Shown piece by piece: positions 18,953-28,482 of a stretch of 64,000 bases of DNA. Position 1 is the first letter of the stretch; the number at the start of each line of letters is the position of its first letter. The notes beneath the pieces were generated by a model. That model did not search any database. It was given only the letters and a program-made list of their open reading frames with translations, and had not been told where the DNA came from. The position numbers were made by a program, and so were the translations under genes. This DNA comes from CAWBOY01 sp963790585 (GTDB lineage: Bacteria; Planctomycetota; Planctomycetia; Gemmatales; Gemmataceae), in assembly GCA_963790585.1 (NCBI GenBank), contig CAWBOY010000001.1, forward strand, positions 558,001-622,000. Reading direction: 5' to 3'.

Positions 18953-19338
18953 TCACTTCGTTCCGTGAGGGTAGCTTTCGATTGTCCATCATCGAGGGGA
19001 ACTATGTCAAGGTGACGCTCTTGGCTTGTATGTCTCCCGATTTTGGCAGTCGTGGAACGGATACGACCACCATGCAAGGGGGGGTTGACTGAGGATTTGT
19101 TTGCATCTCGGTCCTAATTGTGCCTATAAGCTCAATAATACCAAGAGGTTAGTAAGAAATACCGAGATGCAAACCTGGTGTCTGTTTTTTGCATCTCGGT
19201 CCTCGCATCCTTTAGTCTCGGCCGTGCCAAAATCGTTAAACACACCCGCCCGTGATCTGCTCTCGCGTCCCCGGCGGCTCTCCTTATAATACGAGGCTCG
19301 GTTCGATCCGCGACTCACGTTTTTCGAGGAACAACGGA
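18953..19338. promoter_or_regulatory. Divergent intergenic region with three ttgcatctcggt copies
   Basis: 386 bp between the ExbB-like gene and the glycosyltransferase, containing no plausible gene. It carries tttgcatctcggt at 19100-19112, its exact inverse accgagatgcaaa at 19161-19173, and a third direct copy at 19187-19200. The 13-bp inverted pair, about 48 bp apart, could be an operator or a transposon relic. A weaker inverted pair (gtttgcatc / gatgcaaac) occurs at 62408-62483. Confidence 0.5.
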
Positions 19339-20985
19339 ATGTTCCAGAGCCTCTCGCGCCGCCCCGCCGCCTATCTGCTGCTCCTCATCGCTTGGGGTGC
19401 CTTGTGCTTACCCAATTTGGGCGGTCCAAGCCTTTGGGACGTTGACGAAGGAAAAAATGCCCAGGCGGCCGTCGAGATGCAGGAGTCGGCCAACTGGATT
19501 GTACCGACCTTCAACTATGAACTCCGCGCGGACAAGCCACCCCTGCTCTATTGGCTCCAGGCCGGCTCCTACGCCCTGTTCGGCGTCAACGAATTCGCGG
19601 CCCGTTTGCCGTCGGCGCTCGCGGCGTTATTATCGATACTTTTGACTTACGAACTGGCTCGCAACGCCTTTGGTCCGATGGCCGGGCTTCTGTCGGGCCT
19701 GACCTTGGGCAGCGCGGTCTCCTTTTGTGCCTCGGCACATTTCGCCAATCCTGATTCGTTACTCAACGCCTTTTCTTTGCTGACCCTTTACCTTTTCTGG
19801 AGCGGCTTCGCTGCGAGGGGTCGTTGGTGGTTGATAACCTGTGGCCTCAGCAGCGGCCTTGCGGTCCTGGCGAAAGGGCCGGTCGGCCTTCTGCTTCCTG
19901 GCTGTGTCATGATTCTCTTTCTGCTGTGGGAACGACAACTATGGCGGCTGTTCGACTCACGCATCCTGCTCGGCTTGCTTGGATTCCTCGTGGTCGCGGC
20001 ACCGTGGTACGTTTGGGTAGCCTTGGAGACCAAGGGGATTTGGATCGCCGAGTTTTGGCGCGTACACAATCAGGACCGCTTTCTGGGGACGATGGAAAAT
20101 CATGGCGGGTCGGTCTTTTATTACATTCTAATTCTGATGATCGGTTTGTCTCCCTGGTCAGTCTTCATGCTGCTGACTGGGTGCCATTCCCGCGATGAGC
20201 TATACGCTGAGCCAACAATCCAGAGATCCGCGACCCGCTTTCTGTTATGTTGGATCGCTACCTACTTTGTATTTTTCTCGATCGCCCGCACGAAGCTCCC
20301 TAATTATATCCTGCCGCTCTTTCCGGCCGCGGCGATTTTGGTCGCGCGCTGCCTCGATCGCTGGCGGCGCGGCGAATGGCAAGCGCCGCAGTGGGCCTTG
20401 GTTCTCTCGTTCGCAGGCTTGGTGTTCCTGGGCCTGGGTTTGGCAACCGGCCTGTTGATGATCGGAGGCGCTGTGCCCCTACCGTTTGAGAAGCTGCGCA
20501 CGATGCCCGGCCTGGAGATTTGGGCGGCCCTTGGCCTATTGCCGATCATGAGCGCTCTGGCCGGTTGGTTTTGGAAGCGGCTCGAAACGCGCTCGTGCGC
20601 GATCTGCGTTATGACCGGGAGCGCATTGGCTTTCACGACTTTGTTAGCCGCGGGTGCCGTCGCCGCCGTCGAGCCGTACAAGGCCCCGCGAGCGCTTGCC
20701 GCGCTTTTGCCGTCGGACCAACGTCAGCGCGAATGTCGCATCGCAACCTTGGATTATTTTCAGCCAAGCCTGGTCTTTTATTGCCAGCGACAGGTCCTCG
20801 CGTTCGACCATGCCGAAGCGGCCCTGCAGTTTCTCAAACAGCCATTATCGGCCTATCTGATGCTGCCTATCGAGCAATGGGAGCAACTCAAATCAAGGGT
20901 GCCGACCGGTACGAAAGAGCTGGGGGAACACTACGATATGTATCAGCGGAAAGTGATTGTAGTGGTAACGAATGGTCGGAAATGA
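19339..20985 (+). CDS. ArnT/GT39-type membrane glycosyltransferase
   Basis: 548 residues from ATG 19339 (ribosome binding site in gaggaacaacgg); an upstream in-frame start at 19252 is less likely. About a dozen hydrophobic helices. The first periplasmic loop carries the acidic motif SLWDVDEGKNA (D34, D36, E37), followed by RADKPPLLYWLQAGSYALFG, both diagnostic for PMT_2/ArnT-like GT-C enzymes. These transfer a sugar from a polyprenyl-phosphate donor to lipid A, protein or other acceptors on the outer face of the inner membrane. The C-terminal soluble part (ATLDYFQPSLVFYCQRQ) is also typical. It is monocistronic here, with no lipid A or donor-synthesis genes nearby, so the acceptor is unknown. 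Confidence 0.9.
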   Translation: MFQSLSRRPAAYLLLLIAWGALCLPNLGGPSLWDVDEGKNAQAAVEMQESANWIVPTFNYELRADKPPLLYWLQAGSYALFGVNEFAARLPSALAALLSILLTYELARNAFGPMAGLLSGLTLGSAVSFCASAHFANPDSLLNAFSLLTLYLFWSGFAARGRWWLITCGLSSGLAVLAKGPVGLLLPGCVMILFLLWERQLWRLFDSRILLGLLGFLVVAAPWYVWVALETKGIWIAEFWRVHNQDRFLGTMENHGGSVFYYILILMIGLSPWSVFMLLTGCHSRDELYAEPTIQRSATRFLLCWIATYFVFFSIARTKLPNYILPLFPAAAILVARCLDRWRRGEWQAPQWALVLSFAGLVFLGLGLATGLLMIGGAVPLPFEKLRTMPGLEIWAALGLLPIMSALAGWFWKRLETRSCAICVMTGSALAFTTLLAAGAVAAVEPYKAPRALAALLPSDQRQRECRIATLDYFQPSLVFYCQRQVLAFDHAEAALQFLKQPLSAYLMLPIEQWEQLKSRVPTGTKELGEHYDMYQRKVIVVVTNGRK

Positions 20986-21079
20986 AAGAGCCTTTGCCCG
21001 GGTGTGCCGATTCGTTTGGTCGCGGATAGGATAATACCATTCCTCTTCTGACGTAATCGAACACCACGGGATCTGTACG

Positions 21080-21673
21080 ATGAGCAAGGTAGCCAACGAC
21101 GAAAGCCTGAACGCGATCTACCGGGAAGCGCGGACGCACAGCGCCTGGCTCGATAAGCCAATCGACGACGCCTTGCTGCGGCAGGCCTACGATCTCGCCA
21201 AGATGGGCCCCACGTCGGCAAACATGTGCCCATTGCGTGTCGTGTTCGTCAAAACCAAAGCGGCCAAGGAAAAGTTGAAACCATGCCTCGACGCCGGCAA
21301 CGTCGACAAGACGATGAGCGCCCCGGCAACCGCCGTTTTTGCGATGGAAATCCGCTTTTACGAACAGCTTCCCAAGCTCTTCCCACACGCCGACGCCAAA
21401 GCCTGGTTCAAGGATCTGCCGACTCCCGTGCTCGAAACGATCGCTCTTCGGAACTCCTCTCTTCAAGCCGCTTATTTCATGCTCGCAGCCCGCTCGCTCG
21501 GCCTCGATTGCGGCCCCATGTCGGGCTTCAACAATCAAAAGGTCGATGAAGCGTTCTTCACTGGTACGACGGTCAAATCCAATTTCCTCTGCAATCTCGG
21601 CTACGGCGACGCTTCCAAGCTCTACCCCCGTAGCCCTCGTCTGACGTTCGAAGAGGCTTGTAAGGTGGTCTAA
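21080..21673 (+). CDS. RutE-like nitroreductase (malonic semialdehyde reductase type)
   Basis: 197 residues. Nearly every family landmark is present: AIYREARTHSAWLDKPI, LAKMGPTSANMCPLRVVFV, GNVDKTMSAPATAVFAM, ETIALRNSSLQAAYFMLAAR, GLDCGPMSGFNNQKVDEAFF and FLCNLGYGD. The family binds FMN and reduces malonic semialdehyde to 3-hydroxypropionate in RutE, using NAD(P)H. No other rut gene is nearby, so the physiological substrate may differ. Its TAA stop lies inside the left end of the MITE-like repeat at 21670, so the element abuts the coding end. Confidence 0.92.
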   Translation: MSKVANDESLNAIYREARTHSAWLDKPIDDALLRQAYDLAKMGPTSANMCPLRVVFVKTKAAKEKLKPCLDAGNVDKTMSAPATAVFAMEIRFYEQLPKLFPHADAKAWFKDLPTPVLETIALRNSSLQAAYFMLAARSLGLDCGPMSGFNNQKVDEAFFTGTTVKSNFLCNLGYGDASKLYPRSPRLTFEEACKVV

Positions 21674-21803
21674 GGCCCCGTCCAGACTAAATTTACGGGT
21701 GGCACAGACATTCCTGTCTGTGCAGCCAAAGGCACATTCGTCGGTTCCCGCACAGACAGGAATGTATATGCCACCCGTAAATTTAGTCTGGACGGAGCAC
21801 TAG
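21670..21803. repeat. MITE-like palindrome with acagacattcctgtctgt hairpin, copy 1
   Basis: About 134 bp. Arms ccgtccagactaaatttacg / cgtaaatttagtctggacgg; inside each arm is a nested hairpin, cacagacattcctgtctgtg. It is nearly identical to the copy at 58381-58513, including the centre. The right end reads cactag and the left end is a diverged cta. It has no coding capacity. Confidence 0.95.
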
Positions 21804-21949
21804 CCTGCATTTAGGAACGCACCATTCGCGATACGACTCTCGGCAAAATCATAAAACTTCGTCCTTGCAGTGGTTGGCAGCGGAGCGGATAATCGCGCAG
21901 AGGATGCCCAATCTCCCATCTGCCGTGCATTGTGAGAGGACGGAACCGC

Positions 21950-22931
21950 ATGAATGCTATCCGCTGGACGATCAGCCTTGCTACCATCCTCTTGATTTGG
22001 CGCCCGCCGAGCGGAATATTACGGCCCATCGCCCTATGGCCGCGTCGGTATCGCCGTTTCTGGCTCCTTTGGAAAGAGCGGCCGGGTCACGGTCGTCGGA
22101 GTGCTGCCGGGTTCTGGTTATGTTCCGCCCGATCTCGTTTATGGGCCCGGATATGCGAACTTTCGCCAGATGACCATTGTCCTACCGCCACCAATTGTCG
22201 TGGTTCGCGATGGTCGGCCGCCTGATGGTTTGGAGGCATCTCCTCCGCCTCGTAGCCCGCTGGATAAAGGCTGGGTAGAGGATATGCCGGACCGTGTACG
22301 TCCCTTACCTCCGCCGCCGCGCGAGCCCAGGCCTGCCGAAAAGCTGCCGGAGCCGTCAAAACCCGATCCACTTTTCAATTGCCCGCCGGATGCGGCGCGG
22401 CCTGTGCCACAAGTTGAAACTCCAGTTGCCGCGAGTGCGAGGCTAATCGCATCAGGCCGTCAGGCGTTTGGAGCGGGCGAATATGGAACGGCTCGTGAGC
22501 GCTTTCGGCTCGCTTTGGATTGGACGCCGAACGATCCCCTCGGTCATTTTCTCCTGGCGCAAGCGCTGATCGCTATGGGAAAATATCCGGAGGCGGTTGC
22601 GGCGATCCATCAGGGACTTGTGCTCAATCCCGATTGGCCCAAATCGGCCTATCGACCCATCGCTCTCTATGTTGATAAGGAAGAAGAGTATTCGGCACAT
22701 GCTCGACGACTGGCGTCGGCACTTGATCGCCATCCCGATGAGCCGGTATTGCTCTTCCTGTCCGGTTATCAGATGTGGTTTGATGGTCGCAAAGACGAGG
22801 CTCGCGCATTGTTTCGCCGCGCCCAGCGCGCGGAGCGGACCGAGTCGACGTCGATCGTTTCCTGCGGGCCGACGGCCCGTAGGCCGATGAGTCGGCCAGA
22901 GAACCCTGCCAATTTCCCCCTGCAATCCTGA
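21950..22931 (+). CDS. Secreted TPR protein, frameshifted after the signal peptide
   Basis: The ATG at 21950 has a good ribosome binding site (gagaggacggaaccgc) and begins a signal peptide, MNAIRWTISLATILLIW. The frame then breaks near 22010. The continuing frame reads YYGPSPYGRVGIAVSGSFGK and on into 22101-22931 without interruption. Restoring two bases (or skipping one) at the agcgga sequence joins them into about 327 residues. The mature part has a Pro-rich linker (about 60-110) and a TPR domain (GEYGTARERFRLALDWTPND; GKYPEAVAAIHQGLVLNPDW), so it is probably a protein-protein interaction scaffold in the periplasm. Its TGA overlaps the next ATG by one base (TGATG), so it is coupled to the ABC-F gene. 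Without the repair, only the 276-residue part from GTG 22101 could be made, with no export signal. Confidence 0.75.
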
Positions 22932-24851
22932 TGCTACTGCTCAGTTGTGCTCGTCTGTCTCGCGGCTTCGATGCCGCCCCGCTGTTCGAAAACGTCGGCT
23001 TCGAACTCCAGGCCGGCGAGCGCGTCGGTCTCGTCGGGCCTAATGGCATTGGTAAAACCACGTTGCTACGAATTCTCGCCGGTCAAGACCGCGCCGACGT
23101 CGGCGAGGTGCGCCGGCATGCCGGCGCCCGCGTCGCTCTTTTGCAGCAGCAACCCCATTTTGAAGCCGGGAAAACTCTATTCGAGGAAGCGCGCAGCGCT
23201 CTCGACGAGTTTCTGGCCGTCCATGACGACATGATAACAACGGCGGAAAAGCTTGCTCTCACCACCGATGAGACGGAGAGAAAGAGCCTATCCGCGCGCT
23301 ACGAACGGCTCAACGAATTGCTGCGGCATCACGACGCCTACACCGTCGATCATAAGATCGAGCAAGTCCTTGATGGCCTTGGCTTTCGCCAGGAAGATTA
23401 TCACCGCTCCGTGGCGACCTTCAGCGGCGGCCAGCAAAGTCGGCTCATGCTCGCCAAGCTGCTGCTGTCAGCGCCAGACGTCATGCTGCTCGATGAGCCA
23501 AGCAATCATCTCGACATCGATACGACGCGCTGGCTCGAAGACTATCTGCTCAAGCAGCCGGAAGGGATGCTCATCGTCAGCCACGATCGCTTCTTTCTCG
23601 ATAAGGTCGTCACGAAGGTTTATGAGTTGCATCGCAACCGAATCAATGTCTATCCCGGTAATTTCAAACAATACTGGCGGCTGCGCGAAGAACGGTATGA
23701 AGCCGAACTCAAGGCGTTTGAAGCGCAAAAGGAATATATCGAAAAACAAGAAGAGTACATTCGCCGCGTCCATTATGGCCAATTACATAAACAGGCGGCC
23801 TCGCGCCAGAAACAAATCGATAAGATCGAGCGTCTCGAAGCACCAACCAAAATTAGTTCGCCTTTGATGCATTTCGGTTCGGTGCGGCGCACTGGCGACC
23901 TTGTCTTGCAGGTCGAGGACTTGACCAAAGCGTATGACCGTCCCTTATTCAAAAACCTCAGTTTTGATTTGCCGCGCGGTCGGCGGCTTGGGATCATGGG
24001 TCCAAATGGCAGCGGTAAGACCACTCTGCTACGTGTACTATTAGGTCAAGAAACCGCGGACTCGGGCAAGGTGCAACGCGGCGCGCTCGTCGAGCTGGGC
24101 TATTACGATCAGCACCTGCAATCTCTGCCCGCTGATAAGCCGGTCATTCGAGCGGTCTGGCCGGAGGATGATCCCGAGATCGTCGAGCAGCGCATGCGCG
24201 ACTTGCTCGGTCGATTCGGCCTGGTGGGTGATCAGGTCAATCAAATCGTGGGCCGCCTCTCCGGCGGCGAAAAGAGCCGGGCCGCTCTGGCGCGGCTCGT
24301 GGCACTCGGAGTCAATGTCTTGGTTCTTGACGAGCCTACGAACCACCTCGACCTCTGGGCTTGCGACGCGCTCGAACAGGCGTTGCTCGAGTTCGAAGGA
24401 ACCGTGATCGTGGTCAGTCACGATCGCTACTTCTTGAATCGTGTCGTCGATCTCTTGCTCGTGCTCGACGGCCAAGGCAACGTCGAAGTCATCCACGGCA
24501 ATTATGACACCTATGAACTAATGCGATCCCAAAAGGAGGCCGCGCTCGCCGAAAAAGCCAAAGCCAAGGAGCGCGACGCGGCTCGACACAAGGGCGGGAA
24601 TAATAACAATAATTCCGGCGCGACCAAACAAAAACGCAAGCGCAAGCATCCCTATCGCAAAGTGGAAGATTTGGAAGCGGATATCGCCGTAACCGAAGCG
24701 GAACTGATCGAGCTGGAACAATTGCTCGCGTCACCCGAACTTTACCGCGATGGCGAGAAAGTCAAAGAAACGACCAAAGCGTTTGAAGATACCAAAGGCG
24801 CGGTTGGCTCAGCTCTATGAGAATTGGGAAGAGGCGGTAGAATTGAATTAG
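22931..24851 (+). CDS. ABC-F family ATPase (Uup/EttA type), C-terminus frameshifted
   Basis: About 640 residues. Two ABC domains in tandem with no membrane part: Walker A GPNGIGKTTLL (about 36-46), signature FSGGQQSRLMLAKLL, Walker B VMLLDEPSNHLD; second set GPNGSGKTTLL, LSGGEKSRAALARL, VLVLDEPTNHLD. The P-site linker between them (KQEEYIRRVHYGQLHKQAAS) and a Lys-rich C-terminal extension with a coiled coil fit Uup. ABC-F proteins act on ribosomes (and Uup on branched DNA intermediates). The uninterrupted frame ends at 24820 with GAVGSAL, but one extra G near 24798 hides the natural ending ARLAQLYENWEEAVELN that stops at 24851. The change affects only the last residues. Confidence 0.92.
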
Positions 24852-24885
24852 CGCTCAGAGTTGGCCGTAGGATGGAGAATCAATT

Positions 24886-25149
24886 ATGGCACCCGAAGAA
24901 TTGCGGAGTAGCTTGAAAGAGCAACCCTTCCAGGCGTTTCGCCTTGTGCTGACCGATGGCGTGGGCTATGAAATTCGCCATCCCGATCTTCTTTGGGTGG
25001 GTCAGCGCACCGTGATGGTGGGCTTGACCTCGCAAGCGAGTCAGACCTTTTTTGAGCGCTCGGTGAAAGTTGATCTCCTGCACGTCGTTCGCATCGAGCC
25101 TCTAGAAGGTATAGCGAAGCCGCCGAGCAACGGCTCTAGTTCCCTTTAA
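24886..25149 (+). CDS. Small conserved-looking protein of unknown function
   Basis: 87 residues; start ATG 24886 with a good ribosome binding site (ggatggagaatcaatt). It opens with MAPEELRSSLKEQPFQAFRL and continues VLTDGVGYEIRHPDLLWVGQ, a short beta-rich fold seen in many small planctomycete proteins, with the pattern rounding off in VDLLHVVRIEPLE. No catalytic or metal-binding residues stand out. It follows the ABC-F gene by 34 bp, so it may share that transcript. Confidence 0.75.
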   Translation: MAPEELRSSLKEQPFQAFRLVLTDGVGYEIRHPDLLWVGQRTVMVGLTSQASQTFFERSVKVDLLHVVRIEPLEGIAKPPSNGSSSL

Positions 25150-25276
25150 CGCGCCCGTTCGGAATTCAACGTCGGCTCATGGACAAAGATACCCGTACCG
25201 GTATCCTTTTTGGTAGTACGGCTGCGGAGTTTTCGGTGGATAGTTCCGTGGCCGACAAAACACAGGAGAGATTACT

Positions 25277-25987
25277 ATGCAGCCGTTGAACCGACGTCGA
25301 TTCCTACAAATCGCTGGGATGAGTGCCGCGTCCCTGGCCTTGGCCCCGTTGACCGCCAGCGCGCAAACGTTCACCGCTGGCATTCAAACGTTGCCGAAAT
25401 TGCCCTACGATTACGACGCCCTTACGCCCGCTATCAGTGCCGAGATCATGACCCTGCACCACGATAAGCATCATCAGACGTATGTGACGAACTACAACGC
25501 CGCTATCAAGGACTATCCGGATCTGCAAAAGAAGACGCCGGTCGAGCTGCTGATGAATCTCAAAGAAGTGCCGGACAAAATTCGCACAGCCGTCAACAAT
25601 CATGGTGGCGGCCATGTCAATCACACGTTTTTTTGGCAGATGATGGCCCCTCCCGGCAAGGGCGGCGAGCCGTCGAAGCCATTGACCACGGCGATCGATG
25701 CGGAGTTTGGCTCTGTCGATAAATTGAAAACGGCTATGAGCGAAGCCGCCACCAAGGTATTCGGCAGCGGCTGGGCCTGGCTGGTTCTGGACGGCAGCAA
25801 AAAGGTCAAGCTAGTCACGACACCAAACCAGAACAGCCCATTCCTCGAAAAGCAGACGCCGCTTCTTGGCATCGACGTTTGGGAACACGCCTATTACCTG
25901 CAATACAAGCAAGCTCGCGCCGACTACATCAAGGCTTGGTGGAGCGTGGTGAATTGGAAGCATGTTAGCGAATTGTTCGGGTCGTAA
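25277..25987 (+). CDS. Fe/Mn superoxide dismutase with Tat signal peptide
   Basis: 236 residues. A twin-arginine signal, NRRRFLQIAGMSAASLALAP, occupies residues about 5-24. The mature enzyme has all four metal ligands in family context: His in EIMTLHHDKHHQTYVTNYN, His in GGHVNHTFFWQMM, and Asp and His in GIDVWEHAYYLQY. It dismutates superoxide to oxygen and peroxide, here after folding in the cytoplasm and export through Tat. That matters because most Fe/Mn SODs are cytoplasmic. The ribosome binding site is caggagagattact. Fe versus Mn preference cannot be decided by eye. Monocistronic, convergent with the M50 gene across a strong hairpin. Confidence 0.95.
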   Translation: MQPLNRRRFLQIAGMSAASLALAPLTASAQTFTAGIQTLPKLPYDYDALTPAISAEIMTLHHDKHHQTYVTNYNAAIKDYPDLQKKTPVELLMNLKEVPDKIRTAVNNHGGGHVNHTFFWQMMAPPGKGGEPSKPLTTAIDAEFGSVDKLKTAMSEAATKVFGSGWAWLVLDGSKKVKLVTTPNQNSPFLEKQTPLLGIDVWEHAYYLQYKQARADYIKAWWSVVNWKHVSELFGS

Positions 25988-26024
25988 TTCGCGCTGCGAC
26001 TCAGCGAAGAATCAAGCACTTTCC

Positions 26025-26087
26025 TCACCAGCCCCAAGCGCAATCGCGGGGTTCTTTGATCCCGAACCCCGCGCTTGGGGCTGGTGA
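26025..26087. terminator. Strong inverted repeat between convergent SOD and M50 genes
   Basis: Arms tcaccagccccaagcgc and gcgcttggggctggtga pair fully, with an inner gcggggttc / gaaccccgc stem offset by a five-base bulge. It lies in the 127-bp convergent gap, so it can end transcription from both sides. It lacks a T-run, so it may instead be a dispersed repeat. Confidence 0.7.
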
Positions 26088-26114
26088 AGTTTGCATCAGA
26101 CGGGCTTGTCAATC

Positions 26115-28364
26115 TCACATCAACCCAAGATCAAATAATCCATGCACCGTGCGGTAGAGCCATTGGGCGCATGTCTCGGGCTGACAAATGATCTTTACCT
26201 GGGCCATGTTTCCTGGAGCTATCGCATCGTCTGGATCGAGGATCTCGACGTCGACGAGGTAGAACTGCGTCGTTGGGGCAAGGTGATCGGGAGCGCTGCC
26301 CGCCTTGACTGCGACCGGACCGCCGCCCTTGTTGGAGAGAGCCCACGGCACTGTGGCCGCTTCGGATTCGGGCATCTGTGTGACGCGACCGCTCCAGGTA
26401 CGCGAATCCCGACCATGCACCCGAAGCGTTACTGGCAATTCCGCATGGCCCGCGGCAGCCGCAGCCTGCAGATTTTCACGCAGGCGATGAAGCTCAGACG
26501 GTACAACGGGTACAGTGACTCGCAGTCTTACCGGGTCGGTAATCATACAGAACGGGTGCTTTGGATCGTTCTCGAAGTATTTGCCAACATCTTCCAAGCG
26601 CGGACAGTTAGAGACGACCCCATCTCGGCTGGCGCGAATCAATAGGCGCGAGCTACGCTCGGCCATCTGCTCAGCCTTCAGATTCGCCTGGCTTTGCTTC
26701 GCCTTATAATCGGCTATCGAACTCTTGATCGTCAGCTTATCCGACTCATCTGGGTTTTGCCTCAGTTGCTTTTCGATCGCGCTTACATATTTCCCATCAT
26801 TCTCGGCTTCCACCTTGGCGGCCATCATCTGGACCGTAAGCTCGCTATTACTGAGTTCCGCCAGGAGTTCGCCTTTGCGCACATATTGGCCATCGGAAAC
26901 TTTGAGGTATTCCAAACGGCCCGGTTCCGTGATCGTGACAGGCTTGACGTAGCCTTCTTGTGCCTGGACGACGCCGACGACGCGGACACGATTAATCGGC
27001 ACGGGTACGAGAAAGACAAAAAGCAGCAGCGCCGCCAGCACACAGCCGGATACCACCACTCGCCAGCGCTTCATATCAGGTAGCCTCCCACGGCGCCAAA
27101 TGTTTTTACCGAGATTGTATATAGGCCAACCACCCATTGAGGCGATCGACGCGATCGTCAGGAAATTGCTGATGACTTCGAGTTTGTAAGGACGCAGAAA
27201 CGAATAGGTAAACCAGAGAATCGCGAACGTGATGACCCAGCGATAGATGTAACTCACGATCGCGTAGGTCACGAAGAGGATTTTGCGGCCCAGCTCCATG
27301 TAGCCTTCAGGCTGGACTTCCACTCCCATGCAGATTTCAAGGCACAGGTTGCTGAGGTAGCGATTCGACCGCTCACGCAGGTTGGGAATCTCAAGCCAAT
27401 CGGCCAGGACGTAGTAGCCGTCGTAACGCATGAGCGGATTGGCGTTGAAGACCACCGTGCTGACGCTACAGACGATCATCAAGCTCAGAGCCATGTTGTT
27501 GACGTAGGGCTGCGTGGGCGTGTTCCACCAGACGAACGTCGAAATTGCCGCAATCACGAGTTCGACGTAGATGCCAGCGGCACTGATGATGATCCGATGC
27601 CATTTGCTGGGCAAAGTCCAGGCATCGGAGACGTTGCAATACATGGCGGGCGAAAAACAGAGAAACAGCAAGCCCATCTCATGCACTTCGCCGCCAAATT
27701 TTTTACAGCTCAGGCCGTGGCCAAACTCGTGGATGATTTTCACGATGGCGAGCGCCACCCACAGGTTGACGATCGTCTTGACGCTGAAGAATTCCTGATA
27801 GTTCGGCAGTTTGCTCAGGAACGTGTCGAAATGCGTCGCCACCAGTGTGACGGCGGAGAACATAAAGATCAAGCTGATGATGAAAAACCAGGTAGAGAAT
27901 ATGAAGCCACACCAGCCTAACATCCCCTGGAGCCATTTGTCCGGGTCGACGACGGGGATTTTGATATACAGGATGTTCGTGAGCGTCTGCATCAGCTCGC
28001 GATTACGGCGTTTCTTGCGGCGCTCGAAAAGCTGTTGGCCGGCTCGGGCGGAATCGTTCTGTGCGAGGCCCGCCGTTAGGAGTTGCTGGGCGAACGCTTC
28101 GAGGTCTTCCAGGCGCAGCCGTTCCGGCCTGTAGCGCTCCTCATACGATTTCTGAGCGCTCTCCAAGGTATGTTCGCCATCAAGGAATTGCAGCAGGTAA
28201 TGCTCATTTTCCTTGAGGCGGTAGTAACGAAGACTTACCGGATCTTTCAAAATGTAATAGGTTCGACCTTCGTACTTGTGCGCTTCGATGCGAATGTCTT
28301 TCCGCAGCAGAATGCGGAGATGCTTACGCCTTTCGAGGTCTTTGACGGGTGCGGTATCGAGCAT
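26115..28364 (-). CDS. PqqD-like / M50 metalloprotease / HlyD hybrid membrane protein
   Basis: 749 residues. Residues about 35-105 form a PqqD-like winged-helix domain (LKDPVSLRYYRLKENEHYLL). Membrane segments follow (about 155-185 and 195-225) holding the M50 site-2-protease zinc site IIHEFGHGLSCKKFGGEVHE (about 210) and, later, the second motif FNANPLMRYDGYYVLADWLE. The C-terminal third after about 415 is a HlyD-type adaptor: a membrane helix, a lipoyl-like hairpin (EPGRLEYLKVSDGQYVRKGE) and a beta-barrel (FYLVDVEILDPDDAIAPGNM). Such hybrids are common in planctomycetes, but the substrate is unknown. Third gene of the GAF-HlyD / HlyD-WD40 / M50 set; there is no clear ribosome binding site before ATG 28364, and a hairpin precedes it. 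Confidence 0.9.
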   Translation of the reverse strand: MLDTAPVKDLERRKHLRILLRKDIRIEAHKYEGRTYYILKDPVSLRYYRLKENEHYLLQFLDGEHTLESAQKSYEERYRPERLRLEDLEAFAQQLLTAGLAQNDSARAGQQLFERRKKRRNRELMQTLTNILYIKIPVVDPDKWLQGMLGWCGFIFSTWFFIISLIFMFSAVTLVATHFDTFLSKLPNYQEFFSVKTIVNLWVALAIVKIIHEFGHGLSCKKFGGEVHEMGLLFLCFSPAMYCNVSDAWTLPSKWHRIIISAAGIYVELVIAAISTFVWWNTPTQPYVNNMALSLMIVCSVSTVVFNANPLMRYDGYYVLADWLEIPNLRERSNRYLSNLCLEICMGVEVQPEGYMELGRKILFVTYAIVSYIYRWVITFAILWFTYSFLRPYKLEVISNFLTIASIASMGGWPIYNLGKNIWRRGRLPDMKRWRVVVSGCVLAALLLFVFLVPVPINRVRVVGVVQAQEGYVKPVTITEPGRLEYLKVSDGQYVRKGELLAELSNSELTVQMMAAKVEAENDGKYVSAIEKQLRQNPDESDKLTIKSSIADYKAKQSQANLKAEQMAERSSRLLIRASRDGVVSNCPRLEDVGKYFENDPKHPFCMITDPVRLRVTVPVVPSELHRLRENLQAAAAAGHAELPVTLRVHGRDSRTWSGRVTQMPESEAATVPWALSNKGGGPVAVKAGSAPDHLAPTTQFYLVDVEILDPDDAIAPGNMAQVKIICQPETCAQWLYRTVHGLFDLGLM

Positions 28365-28389
28365 AGATCGGGTCCGTATTGAATCGAGT

Positions 28390-28472
28390 TTCGAGAGCCG
28401 AGAGCGTCAGCGACCGGAGAAAATTAGAGTTTGGGTAATTTTCTCCGGTCGCTGACGCTCCCGGCTCTCGAA
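28390..28472. repeat. 35-bp inverted repeat inside the HlyD gene cluster
   Basis: Arms ttcgagagccgagagcgtca... and its complement, differing at one position, are separated by about nine bases. It lies in the 118-bp gap between the WD40-HlyD stop and the M50 start, so transcripts through the cluster would contain a very stable hairpin. Possible roles: processing or attenuation site, or MITE. Confidence 0.85.
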
Positions 28473-28482
28473 GACCATTAGG

